From Schistosoma mansoni (taxonomy: Eukaryota; Platyhelminthes; Trematoda; Strigeidida; Schistosomatidae): a stretch of 64,000 nucleotides of DNA. Positions 44,429-56,129 of this stretch are shown one piece after another. A model generated the notes under the pieces. The model made no database searches. It was not told the DNA's origin and saw nothing but the letters and a program-made list of their open reading frames with translations. Made by a program: the position numbers and the translations under genes. Numbering within the stretch: position 1 is the first letter of the stretch; each line of letters opens with the position of its first letter. Location: the NCBI RefSeq assembly GCF_000237925.1, contig NC_031498.1:26670308-26734307 (forward strand), in the 5' to 3' direction.

Positions 44429-47400
44429 TCCGCCAGTAGCTCTTCTATAGTTACTGCAGGTCCCAAGTCGGGATGAAGGAGGAGGGTCGGGCATGGGGTT
44501 AGCGAGCCCATCCCGTAGAAAAGCTAACTCGCTAAAAAAACGCTAACCAGAAAAAATAATCCAAACCATTTAAACTCTGTCCTCCGAGTTGAAGGAAGAA
44601 TTATCACGCCTCATGAAAAAGCCAACATTCTTCAGAAGTCACGAGGCCGATGCACCTTCTAACAACCAAAGCAACAATTTTATTGGTACATGGAATGTCC
44701 GGACAATGTGGGAGACCGAGAAGACCAGTCAAATAGCAATGGAAATGAGGAGATACAAATTGGCAATACTTGGAATCAGCGAAATCCATTGAACCCAAGC
44801 TTGATAGGAAATATTACATTCAGGAAAAATACTGCTCTACTCTGATCACGAAGAGGGTAATGCTCCACAGACTCAGGGAGTTGCTCTTATGCTGTCTATA
44901 GAAGCACGAAATGCACGTGTACGTTGGGAATATCATGCATTCAGGATAATCAAAGCATCATTCAGAACAAAGAAGGAGGAGATCACAATGAATGTTATCC
45001 AATGATATGCACCCACCATTGATAGCAACGACGATGATAAAGATCAGTTCTACTCAAGGGCTGCAACCAATCATAGCCAAGTGCCCAAGAATGGACATCA
45101 CCTACCTAATGGGAGACACAAACACTAAAGTCGGTATGGGAAACACAGGATATGAAGACATAATTGGACGACATGGACTAGGAGAGAGAAATGAAAATGG
45201 CGAAAGATTTGCAAATCTATGTGCATTCAACAAGTAGGTTATAGGCGGCACAATATTTCCACACAAACGCAAACACAAAGCTACATGGATCTCACCGGAT
45301 CACACCACAGAGAACCAGATAGACCACATCTGTATCAACAAAAGATTCCGAAGGACAATGGAAGATGTGAGAACCAGGAGAGGAGCTGATGTAGCTCTAG
45401 ATCACAACCTGGTTGTGGCCAAGATGAAACTGAAGCTAAAGAATCACTGAGCAACTTGGGGAACAGCATTACAAAGGTTCAATACAGCCTTCCTTCGAGA
45501 TACTGACAAGCTCCATGAATTCAAGATAACTCTCAACAACAGGTTCCAAGCTCTACAGGATCTACTGAAAGGACAAGAAACTACTTTGGAGGACAACTGG
45601 AAAGGGATAAAAGAAGCACTAACTTCAACGTATCAGGAGGTTCTTGATCCTAAGAAGCATCATAATAAGGAATGGATCTCTATGGGAACCCTGGACAAAA
45701 TTCAAGAAAGGAAGAACAAGAAACTAGCAATTAACAACAGCCGAACACGAGCAGAGAAAGTCAAAGCACAAGCAGAGTACACAGAAGCAAACAAGGAAGT
45801 AAGAAAAGCATTAAAGCCAACAAGCAGAAATACATGGAAGGACTAGCAACGATTGCGGTAAAAGCTGCAAGGGAAGGGAATATGAAACAACTATATAATA
45901 CAACGAAGAAACTAGCAGGTAAATGTAGTAAACCAGAGAGACCAGTCAAGGACAAAGAAGGGAAGATAATCACGAAAATTCAAGAACAGAGGAAAAGACG
46001 AGTAGAATACTTCGACGAACTGTTGGATGGACCAGCCCCATTGAATCCACCGGACATCGAAGCAGCACACACTGACCTTCCTATAGATGTCACTCCACCA
46101 ACGATCGAAGAAGTCAAGATGACCATCAAACAAATCAAGAGTGGGAAAGCGGCAGGACCTGACAATATACCAGCTGAAGCGCTCAAGTCAGACATTGAAG
46201 TAACTGCAAACATGCTTCACCTTCTATTCAAGAAGATTTGGGAGGAAGAACAAGTGCCAATGGACTGGAAAGAAGGATATCTCATCAAGATACCAAAGAA
46301 AGGAGATCTGAGCAAATGCGAGAATTGCAGAGGCATCATACTGCTGCCAGTACCAGGAAAAGTTTTCAACAGAGTGTTGCTCAACCGGATGAAAGACACA
46401 GTAGACTCCTGACTTCGAGATCAACAGGCTGGATTCCGTAAGGATCGATCGTGCACAGACCAGATTGCAACACTACGGATCATCTTTGAACAATCAGGTG
46501 AGTGAAACTCATCACTATACATCAACTTCATTGACTATGGGAAGGCGTTTGACAGCGTGGACAGGAGAACATTATGGAAACTTCTTCGAAACTATGGAGT
46601 TCCTGAAAAGATTGTCAACATTATCCAGAACTCATACGACGGGCTACAGTGCAAAGTGGTGCATAGAGGACAGCTGACAGATGCATTTCCAGTAAGGACC
46701 GGAGTCAGACAAGTCTGTCTACTCTCCCCATTCCTCTTTCGTCTGGTGATTGACTGGATTATGAAGCCTTCGACACCTGAGGGGAAACATGGAATACAAT
46801 GGACATCTCAGAATCAATTAGACGATTTGAACTTCTCAGATGACCTAGCCCTCCTCCCTCATACACACGAACAAATACAGAAGAAGACAGCAAATGTGGC
46901 AGTAGTCTCTGCATCAATAGGCATCAACATGCACAAAGGAAAAAGCAAGATTCTAAAATTCAACACGGAGAACACCAACCCAATCACACTTGATGGCGAA
47001 ACTCTGAAAGATGTGGAAACATTCACGTATCTGGGAAGCATCGTTGATAAACAAGGAGGATCGGATGCAGATGTAAAGGTGAAGAATGGCAAAGCAAGAA
47101 CCGCATTTCTACAATTGAGGAACATATGGAACTCAAAACAACTATCAACTAATTTCAAAGTGAGAATCTTCAATACGAACGTCAAGAAAGTACAAGTATT
47201 TATAAACAGTTGTTTACTCAAAATACTCAACATCCACTGACCTGATACTATCAGCAACAGCGTTTTATGGGAGAGAACAAACCAGCTTCGAGCTAAAGAG
47301 GAAATTAGGAGATGTTGGAAGTGGATCTGACATACGTTTAGGAAATCACCGAACGGCATCACGAGGTAAGCCCCAAATTGGAATGCTGAAGGGAAACGGA

Positions 47401-47563
47401 AAAGCGGAAGGCCAAAGAACACATTACGCCAGGAAATAGAAGGAGATATGAAGAGAATGAATGTTAACTGGAAAGAACAGGAAAGCATTTGGTAGGACAG
47501 GGTTGGATGTAGAATGCTGGTGTGCTGCCTATGCTCCTCGACGAGGGGTAATAGGCGTAAGTA
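44429..47563 (+). mobile_element. RTE-clade LINE, whole-length degenerate copy, 16 bp TSD
   Basis: Perfect TSD AGAATTTATCGAAAAC at 44413-44428 and 47564-47579; 3135 bp. A 5' leader of about 160 bp starts TCCGCCAGTAGCTC. Endonuclease: GTWNVRTM, LGISEIHW, TYLMGDTNTKVG, GRHGLGERNENG, SPDHTTENQIDHIC. Reverse transcriptase: KAAGPDNIPAEAL, KIPKKGDLSKC, FIDYGKAFDSVDR, GVRQVCLLSP, then FSDD where the family has FADD. C-terminal KARTAFLQL, then tail GGCGTAAGTAAG. In-frame stops (after SEIH, CAFNK, KDTVDS), shifts, and a deletion of about 60 bp before VQVFINSC make it dead. Known: RTE elements encode an APE-type endonuclease and RT in one ORF. SNP-level age: moderately old. Confidence 0.92.
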
Positions 47564-48127
47564 AGAATTTATCGAAAACCTATGTGGAAGACAAGTTTTG
47601 TAAAATAACTGAGATAATTTGCTATTGTAAATGATACTCCCATATTAATTTATTACTTGGATAAAAGTTTTAATGAAATACCTACATTTTCGTTTTCTGT
47701 AGGTACAAGATGTAGAAAATTTATATAATCCTGTGAAATAAAAAACTGTCCTAAAAGATTTGCCTAACTATCTAACTACTAACAAAATATAAGTAGTTCA
47801 AAATTTTCTAAAAATATAATGATTTCCTATCTCCTGAGAACTACTTTAAATTTGTGACTGTTATTGGATCTTGATAACTGTAATATGTTCAACCTAACGA
47901 ATAATATTAGTGATGACCCATTATAGATTAGACTGTAGTGTCTACGGAATCACAATACAGAACAAGTTACTTAGGGTAAACACTTGATATTGCCATATTT
48001 ACTATCAATTAATCTTTTAAAAAGACTTCGAACGTAAGGACTTATAGTCTATCTAAATGTTGTTGAGAACCGGAATATTCCACGAAGAAACCCGGTGGTG
48101 ACTTAAAAACGCTGGAAATCATCTTAG

Positions 48128-48245
48128 AGTATTTTTAGCAAGGTTGTTTTCTACGGAGTGAGGTTGCTAACTTCATGCCCAAACCTCTCCCTTTATTTGT
48201 GCTTGGGACCGGCAATAACTTTAGAAGGGCTACAAGCGGATTTTA
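48128..48245 (-). repeat. RTE 5'-leader fragment
   Basis: Reads in reverse CCGCTTGTAGCCC, TTGCCGGTCCCAAGC, GTAGAAAACAACC. Only the first 110 bp or so of the element is present. Confidence 0.7.
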
Positions 48246-48439
48246 ATTATATGTAATTGGGGTTAAATTTTATCATTTAATCACCAATTAGTGACCCATC
48301 ACTAAAAACTTTAAAACTCTTGGTTTTATTTCTTATTATTCATAAATAAACATGATTGATGACGATAATCAGTTATGTAAGTCCCAAAGCACAGCCGGTC
48401 ATCATATAAATAGAAGCGAATAAAGTGTTCTCCAAATTC

Positions 48440-48660
48440 TCAATGAAAGCTAGATCACCATGGAAAATCTGAAGGCACTGGATGACCGTTACATTCAAGT
48501 ATAAGACTCATTAGCAGTGCTCATTCACGATCCCACCTCGTGAGATTCGGGATGCGCGCTGCTGAAGAGTCCCACAGTATGACGAAACAGCCATCTAGTG
48601 TTTTCAGGTTTCCCATGGTAATCTAGCTCTAATTGAATCATAAATTCAACTATTAAATAA
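48440..48660. repeat. HH-A foldback copy
   Basis: Antisense arm ATCACCATGGAAAATCTGAA to GATCCCACCTCGTGAG, then sense GGGATGCGCGCTGCTGAAGA, ribozyme (CTGAAGAGTCC..GACGAAACAG), tail. Confidence 0.75.
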
Positions 48661-49027
48661 GTTTTTGTTTCTTTTTTAAGAATCTTTAAAAAAAGTATCC
48701 AGGTAAAAAGGAATCAGTAATGATTATAAAAGATCAACATTTAAGGTTTCAGAAGTATAACTATGCCATATTTATTTATCTAAATAATTAGTTTATATTA
48801 ACTTTCATCAGGTTTTTAAATGGTGGCCTCATTAATGAAAAATAAAACCAGAATACTTTATATTGTCTCATTATTATTTTAAATAAATAAGCAATATCTA
48901 TATCTACATATTTGTAGTAATGATAAGGGTTGACAACTAACTTTTATTAATTTTTTTTGTTTTTGGTGGTGTGACAGATTAAATAGTTCAATATTCAATT
49001 TAATTTGATCAAAATGAAATAATTACT

Positions 49028-49176
49028 AATTTACTTAATTACGCCTGTTACCTCTCGTGGAGGAGCATAAGCCGTCCACCAGCATTCTCTATCCAACTCT
49101 GTCCTGGGCAATCCTTTCTAGTTCTTTCAACTTAACATTCATCCTTTTCATATCCGCTTCTATTTCCCGGCGTAAT
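49028..49176 (-). repeat. RTE 3' fragment
   Basis: TTACGCCTGTTACC, GGAGGAGCATAAGCCG, CACCAGCATTCTC, GGCAATCCTTTCTAG to TTTCCCGGCGTAAT. About 150 bp of the 3' end in reverse. Confidence 0.8.
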
Positions 49177-49214
49177 AATCATTTATATTTGAGAATGAAT
49201 CTTACGACTACTGA

Positions 49215-49621
49215 TGTAGTGTCGTACTTCGCTAATCGTTCGCCTCAATAACCGTTATAGCGGTGAATAAAATCAGAAAGCAAAGAGAAGCGGCAACTAC
49301 AGTTTTATTGACAAATGACGCAGGTCAGAAAGTTATAAGCACATGAGTAAATATCAGCGAGTGAAACAAAAATGACACGCATTGGAGGTGGCGGGTAAGC
49401 CAACTCACTTTAATCAAGCGTTAATCAATATTTATAGTCAGACAAGGATAAGTTATAGACATGCGATGAATAGGATAAGAAGTGTACACACAACCACGCT
49501 CATATAAAAAATAGTCGGGATTAATAAGTGAATAATTAACAAGATGAAAGCATGACCATGATGGACAGATCAATTGACTTGTACAGAAGTATATGAGCTT
49601 AACATATCAACCGTTACTACA
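49215..49621 (-). mobile_element. LTR fossil, copy 1
   Basis: 407 bp with inverted termini TGTAGT and ACTACA. On the minus strand TATAAATATTG precedes CAATAAAACTGTAG, a TATA-then-polyA order. Related to 53200-53615 and 58630-59740. No TSD recognised. No coding left. Confidence 0.6.
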
Positions 49622-49851
49622 CTTATTATATATGATACTACTCATATATTATACTATTTAAAATAGTCTGGTTGTGGTGTTTGTGTGTGTGTTAATGATG
49701 TCGACAGATATAAGTAACATGTATCAGTAATCGAAAGTGAAATGTCTGATGGCAGAAGGTTAAGAAGATTGAAGGAAAGTGAATGAGAACAGAGAATGAT
49801 TAGTGTGAAAAAGAAAGAACAATGAAGTTTGAGACAATTGGTTGACTAGAT

Positions 49852-50192
49852 TCACTTAGTATTGTTTTGTAAATCTTCCCATTGATGTTTAGGACTGCAA
49901 TTGATCAGTCTCTTATTGGCATATGTGCATTCTGTGCGTATTGTCTCAATATAGCCCTAATTCACAATCATTATAAGCGAAGATGGATAGTGGCTAGCGG
50001 TGGGACTCGTCAGCTGGATGCACCTGCATCTCAGAGTTGATGTTCACTCTAGGACTCGAACCCAGTACCTTTCGCTTCAAACGCCATCACATTATCCACT
50101 CAGCTACTGAGTCCTGATAGCCACTTGCTTGTGCAATGGGGTGAAGTTTAAATTCACTTAGTATTGTTTGTTTGAATCTTTCCATTGACTGT
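49852..50192 (-). mobile_element. Smalpha, tandem (more than one unit, same orientation)
   Basis: Minus-strand order: next-to-head, tRNA-like body (B box complement GACTCGAACCC), shortened ribozyme (GTCAGCTGG kept, stem II lost), unit end, then the next unit's head again (TTAGTATTG at both edges). A direct sign of tandem templates. Confidence 0.75.
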
Positions 50193-50399
50193 TTGCAAAT
50201 GAAGTATTTACTGTATGGTTCTCAGATATGACTAAGACATTCCGTAAATTTGTGTTTAAATACATTTGGTTGTCCTCACTTGTGTTCTCGTTCATTACAT
50301 GATTATTATACTAATAATTATTGTATGTTTGATAATGATGAATTATGAGAGGTAACTACTAGAGTACCTGTGAAAAGGGGCTACTAGAGAAATTAAACT

Positions 50400-51170
50400 A
50401 TGTTGTCCACGAAACAAATATCCTCAATGTCAGTGACTGGTGAGACCTAATTATCATGAATTGACTGAAATTACAAATATATATAATTGGATGCTGACTA
50501 AATGGTCTGAACGGTATGTGGTTACTGTGAGACATAGATTTCTTGGATCTACTCTATAGGTGGCGTTATGATAGAAGGTTCTGAGTTCAATCCTTGGGAT
50601 TGGGGTTGTGGATCTACACTTTTGAGGAGTACAGATGGAATACTAATAAATAGATAAATATTTGATTGTGTTATGTTAGATAGACCAGTTGATCACGGTA
50701 AATCCAAATATAATAACCGATTAAAATGAGTGAAAATAAGTGAGTTTTTTTCATTAATCATAATTAAACAAAAAATTTTTTTTCCCTACAGGATTTTGTG
50801 TAAATTGTAGAATTCCCATAATTTAAATTGTCAACTGATCTTAGCTGGATCACCATTAAAAAGCATGAGGTAATAGACAACTTCATCATCCTAGTATGGA
50901 AATTCTCGTTAGTGTCAACCCACTACTCCATCACATAGAATGGACGTCAGGACCTTCATGAGCGGACGCTTATTGTGCAGACTATCTACTCTGCATCCTA
51001 TGGTGTACATAACTAACTTCAATCAATTCTTCATATTGCGGGACCATCTTTCGTTGTCTTTGGTGGATAACTGTCTTACATTCGATATAGTTGGATTTCA
51101 CTGGTCACAGTTTTTTTAAAGCAGGCCATTAGTGAGCACATAATTATCATTAGCATAGATGAGTGTGGAG
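50400..51170. repeat. HH-A old subfamily, sense then antisense remnants
   Basis: 50400-50650 sense (GTTCTGAGTTCAATCC, GGATCTACACTTTTGAGG). 50790-51170 antisense (CATCATCCTAGTATGGA, TCGTTGTCTTTGGTGGATAAC). Strong decay. Confidence 0.45.
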
Positions 51171-51191
51171 ATTGTTGAATTTTCATCGGCC

Positions 51192-51643
51192 GGCCACGAG
51201 AAGGCGGTGAGTGTTGTTCACGAAAGTGAGGGGACGAAAAGCGAATGTCCGGTGCTTTAACCGGGTTGGTGGACACGGAAAGTCCATCTAAGGGAATTGG
51301 AAAACCCTGATTCCAAACCAATGGTGCACATGGGCTAGCTTCAGTATCCTGAGGGAACAAATGGCGTATGAACCAGAGACGATGATTCAATTGCTGTCAC
51401 CATCTTGAAACACCGATTTTGGTGGCTTGGATACGTTCTACGAATGTCGTCCCAGAGAATTCCACGTCGTGCATTATTTGCCGACTCTGGAACTGGTTGG
51501 AAAAAGGTGGTCAGTGTATGACATGGTGTCGTGGTATGAAAGAAAGCTGCAAAGGGCTAGCTTCTGTTGGTCCTTCACGACTCCCTGGCTGGGGCCCGAG
51601 AGATGGTGCCCCTTTGTACAAATATTTATGTTTAAATAAATAA
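51192..51643 (+). mobile_element. SINE-B / LINE chimera
   Basis: 51192-51372 is SINE-B (GGGGACGAAAAGCGAATG, AACCGGGTTGGTGGACACGG). 51373-51600 is LINE-coding, read as ILKHRFWWLGYVLRMSSQR, then (one frame over) MTWCRGMKESCKGLASVG and RLPGWGPRDG. 51601-51643 is the SINE-B tail GGTGCCCCTTTGTAC. The join to the tail falls at shared GATGGTGCC-like sequence. Confidence 0.65.
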
Positions 51644-52169
51644 ATAAAATTGATTCACTCAGTCTTAAGTCAGAAAATCTACGTGTGAGAAGTTGTGTTG
51701 ATCATAGATTGAGATTAGATAAATATTTGTTGGAATTTACTACTTCATATTAATGAGATCATAAATACTTTCAATATATGATGTTTCATATTCATCATAT
51801 CGGAAGTTTTATCGTTTCATTTCTAATATTATCACTTTTACTCACTATTTCATGTTGACACCCACTCATACAGTGATCAGTACCTATGCTTGACTCATTG
51901 ATTTGAACAAATTGTGTTTTGATGGGTGTAAATACAAATAATAATGATTAGTTGGTGAGAGGTAGAGAACAGGAAAATCCTGGATTTAGTTTTCGTGTTA
52001 TTTGGATCTCATCAGCAATGACCATCTGTAGTGTTGAGCAAACTGGTTCCTACTAATGAATCCGATTGTTTGTCATTCAGCTTCACTACTCGATATAATC
52101 AAAATCATTTATTTGACCTCATTACGTAGGTATAAAAAACACGGTTGTCTGGATATATCTTACTTCTTG

Positions 52170-52265
52170 GACTGATTTCAACCAGACAACCATGAAAACC
52201 AGATAGTACTGAATAACTGTTTAGTTTTGGCATTGAACTCTTCAGAAGTGTGAACGCATAACCTT
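52170..52265 (-). repeat. HH-A old fragment
   Basis: ACCAGACAACCATGAAAACC, CTGTTTAGTTTTGG, CTCTTCAGAAGTG in antisense order. Confidence 0.4.
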
Positions 52266-53199
52266 ATCAAGGATTGTTTATAGAAACTTCAGAATTTTAA
52301 GCAAAAAATGTAATTTTTATCTACGTAACTCTTGTTTGTATTTTGTGATTGCTTAATTTATAAATCTTGTGCTTGTGTAACTAGTATAGTATCCGCGGGC
52401 CTACTGCTTATATTTAACAATGGAAGACGACTATAATTCCCATGACACAAAATAAAAACACTGGAAACTGGTGAAAATAAAGATCGGTTAACTATCCAAA
52501 ACACTTGCCTAAAACGCCATCAAAACAAACCATCCTTCAATCAATATGTACTTGTATATATACTGATTTTTATAAATACTCAATAAGACTACATATGGGG
52601 GAAAAGTACATAGTTACTGCAAAAACAAACTGAATGTTGTTCACCAGAATTGGTGTTTACCCAATGGATCCCTCATAATGACAATAGACAAAACGTATAG
52701 TAGAAGCTCAGGTATAAATAAGATTTACCTAGAATATTTTGGCTGACTTAATTATTACTTAATAAAAATAATCCTAAGTTTTGTTAGGTAGTTGATAGGA
52801 AACCCTGAAACTAAATTTCATGCTAGTTGGTAGTCGTCACTAAGACTTATCTATATGCTTCTATCCCAGATCTCTTCTTACGGAGTTCGAAACTAAATCA
52901 CAGTTTCACAATTAAATAATATTATAACTGAGCTATTTGATCAGCTACGGACCACCTATCAGTCTAAGGTATTTACAATTAATTGATCAATGAATAACGA
53001 CGAATGTAATGCTTACCGAGTCCTTATTCTTCATTGAATTCTATAGTTAATTTAAATTGTGATCACTAGTTCAGATGACTCAACATCTCATGCAACATGT
53101 CATCGTCCTGCTATTAAATGCCAACATGAAACTTAGGTCTAGGTTCTCTTTTTGACTGCCTCTAGCCACATAATATCAGGACGTAAATACGTACAATAT

Positions 53200-53615
53200 C
53201 GAGTCATTTCAAAGTGGTTTGGTTTCAACTCTATTAGTGGAATTCTATCAGCACTAAGAGTCAGACAAATAATGACAGAAGGAAATAAGAAGTGGCGACT
53301 ACAGTGTGTTAGCGGATAGCACAGGTCATAAGGCTACAAACACATCAAGTGAACTTGAATTAGAGAGGCCAATATGTATATGCGAGCAAATGCATAAGTG
53401 AATTTATAGTCAAATCGAACAAGACACAGCAAGGCAAAGCAAAGGCTAATAATAGGATTTGAGTACAATATACATGGGGAAGAGGATGAATCATCGAGTG
53501 ATATTTAGAAGATCAACACTTTAGCTAGTGTCTGTCATGTGATCTAGTGATGGTACAGTAACAATAAATAGACGAATTGCTACCGTTTTAACAACATTGT
53601 CTATTAAGTAAGTTA
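53200..53615 (-). mobile_element. LTR fossil, copy 2
   Basis: Same family as 49215-49621 and 58630-59740: minus-strand TATAAATTCACTTATG, GACCTGTGCTATCCGC, CTGTAGTCGCCACTTC. No internal region. Old. Confidence 0.55.
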
Positions 53616-53665
53616 ATAAAAGGTCTTAGCCATAATTAACCATCATCGAAATTGATTGTAGGATA

Positions 53666-53972
53666 CTAAGCAGAGATGGATAATGGCTAGCAGTGGAATC
53701 CAGTTTGACGCGCGTTTCGTCCTATTTGGGACTCGTCAGCTGGATGTACCTGTATCTCAGAGTTGATGTTCACTCTGAGACTCGAACCCAGTACCGTTCG
53801 CTTCAAACGCTATCGCGTTATCCACTCGGCCACTGAGTCCATCTCTGCTTACCATGCTTGTGAATTAAGGCTATATCGAGGCAATACACACAGTATGCAC
53901 ATATGCTAATTAGAGACTGACCAGTTGCAGTCCTAACAAATCGATGGGAAGATTCAAACAAACAATACTGAA
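53666..53972 (-). mobile_element. Smalpha inverted insertion with 13 bp TSD
   Basis: TGATTGTAGGATA at 53653-53665 and 53973-53985. On the minus strand the inverted arm is unit end plus next head (plus strand ATCTCTGCTTACCATGC to AATACTGA). The sense arm is A box GACTCAGTGGCCGAGTGG, B box GGGTTCGAGTCTC, ribozyme and the end CATCTCTGCTTAG. Best-kept Smalpha in the window. Confidence 0.88.
53698..53745 (-). ncRNA. Smalpha hammerhead, AAA after cleavage triplet
   Basis: Minus strand: ATCCAG, CTGACGA, GTCC...GGAC, GAAA, C-GCGC-G, GTC, AAA, CTGGAT. All core boxes present. Three extra A separate the cleavage site from stem I. Known: Smalpha repeats carry a hammerhead; the reported active form has CTGGAT directly after the triplet. 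Confidence 0.75.
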
Positions 53973-54161
53973 TGATTGTAGGATAGTTGCTATGCTACTG
54001 TAATTTTAGATCTTTAAATTATAAATTAGTAAATTTGGCATATCAGAAGGAAATTTATTCTATTGATTGATCTATATCAGTCACCTTATCTAATATATAT
54101 ATATATATAATAAGGTCAAAACTTAAGAAGTAAATATACATATACAAGTCAAAATAAACAA

Positions 54162-54347
54162 GAACTTACTTACTTACTTACTTACACCTGTTACCCCTCG
54201 TTGAGGAGCATAGGTCACTCACCAGTATTCTGCATTCAACCTTGTCCTGGGCAATCCTTTCCTGTTCTTTCCAATTAACATTCATCCTTTTCATATCTGC
54301 TTCAATCTCCCGGCGTAATGTGTTCTTTGGCATTCCTCTTTCCCGCT
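54162..54347 (-). mobile_element. RTE 3' end insertion, 11 bp TSD
   Basis: AAAATAAACAA at 54151-54161 and 54348-54358. (CTTA)n, CACCTGTTACCCCTCG, then reverse RTE end to CTTTCCCGC. Strongly 5'-truncated. Confidence 0.85.
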
Positions 54348-54424
54348 AAAATAAACAATAAGCAAACATATTAATTTATTTAAATACAGTAAAAATGAAT
54401 AGCTATAAACAGTATGTTATTATT

Positions 54425-54690
54425 TAGTGTAAAAACCAAGATTCTTTGGAAGTCACAAGGTCAATATCCCTTCTGATAACCAAAGCAACAATTAACATCA
54501 GTAGATAGAATATTTGTATAATATAGGAGACCAGAAGGACCATTCAGTTGGCTGTAAAAATGGTAAGATAAAATCAGGTGGTGCTTAGAATAAGTTAAAC
54601 TCATTGGACACAAGTTAGCCAGAAAAGATTATCTTCAAGAGGGAAGATATTGTACCCTCGTTATGAAGGATGGGAAAAATACGTCTTTTT
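54425..54690 (+). pseudogene. RTE endonuclease remnant
   Basis: Aligns by order with 44615-44880: TTCTTTGGAAGTCACAAGG, AACCAAAGCAACAATT, TAGGAGACCAGAAGGACC, GGACACAAGTTAGCC. Strong decay. Confidence 0.6.
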
Positions 54691-54935
54691 TTAACCAGGC
54701 TAAAGTATTTCATTATAAATATCTTTACCAGGGCAAAATTAGGTTTCCCATAGTCTATCTGTAATATAAGACAAGTTGGGAAAACTTGATTACAATGACC
54801 AATGTGAAATAAGCTTTGATATTTTCTAAATTATTTTAAACACTTTTGAAATATCACTTCATATCCACTGTCAATCAAGTACTTGATTATCACAAGCGTA
54901 AAAATTTTGTTTCATTCCAGTTGATATACTGTATG

Positions 54936-55036
54936 TTTTCTACGGGATGAGGTCGCTAACCTCATGCACAACCCTCCTCCTTTATCCGGGCTTGGGACCG
55001 GCAGTAGCCCCCGGAGGAGCTACAGGCGGAGTTAAA
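54936..55036 (-). repeat. RTE 5'-leader fragment
   Basis: Plus strand TTTTCTACGGGATGAGG to GAGCTACAGGCGGA. It ends exactly at the RTE 5' terminus. Confidence 0.75.
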
Positions 55037-55602
55037 TGCTTCATGGTAGTCATTTTCAAGTACTCATCTTCAGGAATGAAAGCTTTCTGTCAGTTCAACT
55101 GTTAGACCCATTTTCTTTATAGATCATATATTAGACGAGTTAATTTCAATGAAGTCATCTCTCATTTATCCAAGCGGTACACTAAGAAGAAAATGTACCA
55201 AGAGCTATAGTTTTTGCATTTGAGTAGTCAGTATTGCAATCGATTTTAAGCTGTTTATAAAAAGGAGTAATTGGACACATAAGCATAAGTAGCCTAAATA
55301 TTTGATCAGGCAGCCAAATAACATAAATAATAAATTGCCAAGGCTAATTAATTCAATATAGATATGCCAGTTCGATAGTTCCTGTGAAGGTACATACGTA
55401 GGTTGTTCATCAACAATACTTCTACGTCACATCTCAATACATTGTCCAGCATCATTAAACAAAAAAACTTTGTCGTTTACGTCTTTTAACATGTAATATG
55501 CATCAGGATCAGAATATTCAGTTTTATAACCATCTTTTAATATTATTTACAAGATCTACCCAAAAATTTCACTTTCCATGAAATATCGGAAACCTATGAT
55601 AT

Positions 55603-55765
55603 CTCGCGAGGCGGGATCGTGGATGCGCACTGCTGAGGATTCCTACAATAGGACGAAACGGCCGTCCAGTGTTTCCAGGTTTTCCATGGTGGTCTAGCTT
55701 CAAATGACCCATGGTCTCATCTATAAAATTACAAAAATCTCCACAAAACCCCCTCGTGATAACCT
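55603..55765 (+). repeat. HH-A 5'-truncated copy
   Basis: Starts at ATCTCGCGAGGCGGGATC, ribozyme GCACTGCTGAGGATTCC..GGACGAAACGGCCGTCCAGTG (first stem II pair changed), tail ACAAAACCCCCTCGTGAT. Confidence 0.8.
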
Positions 55766-55831
55766 ATGATAGTGTTTAAACATCACAATAAGTTTAAACT
55801 ACTGTCTTAGTTAATCATTATTATTTTTCTT

Positions 55832-55952
55832 TTCTGGTTAGCGTTTTTTCAGAGAGTTAGTTTTTTACGATATGGGTTTGCTAACCCCATCCCCGTTCCT
55901 CCTCCTTTATCCGGGCTTGGGACCGACAGTAGCATCAGAGGGGCTTCAGTAA
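55832..55952 (-). repeat. RTE 5'-leader fragment
   Basis: GGTTAGCGTTTTTTCAGAG, GGGTTTGCTAACCCC, CCGGGCTTGGGACCGACAG on the plus strand (element on minus). Confidence 0.7.
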
Positions 55953-56129
55953 GAGTTTGACTTAGTATAGAATACGCATTGAAGTTTTTTAAATTTGTAG
56001 TTTCATCTATTTCTATATAGTTACAAACAATTGTCCAATTAATACATCATAATATTGTACATATTTATTAAACTTTTTGAATATAGTTTTACATTTTACA
56101 TATTTACTGAGTTCTTGAGTGTGGTAAAT

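Noticed and set aside
46859-47488. 209-codon minus-strand ORF
   Set aside because: Shadow of the RTE coding strand; the plus strand carries the RT motifs.
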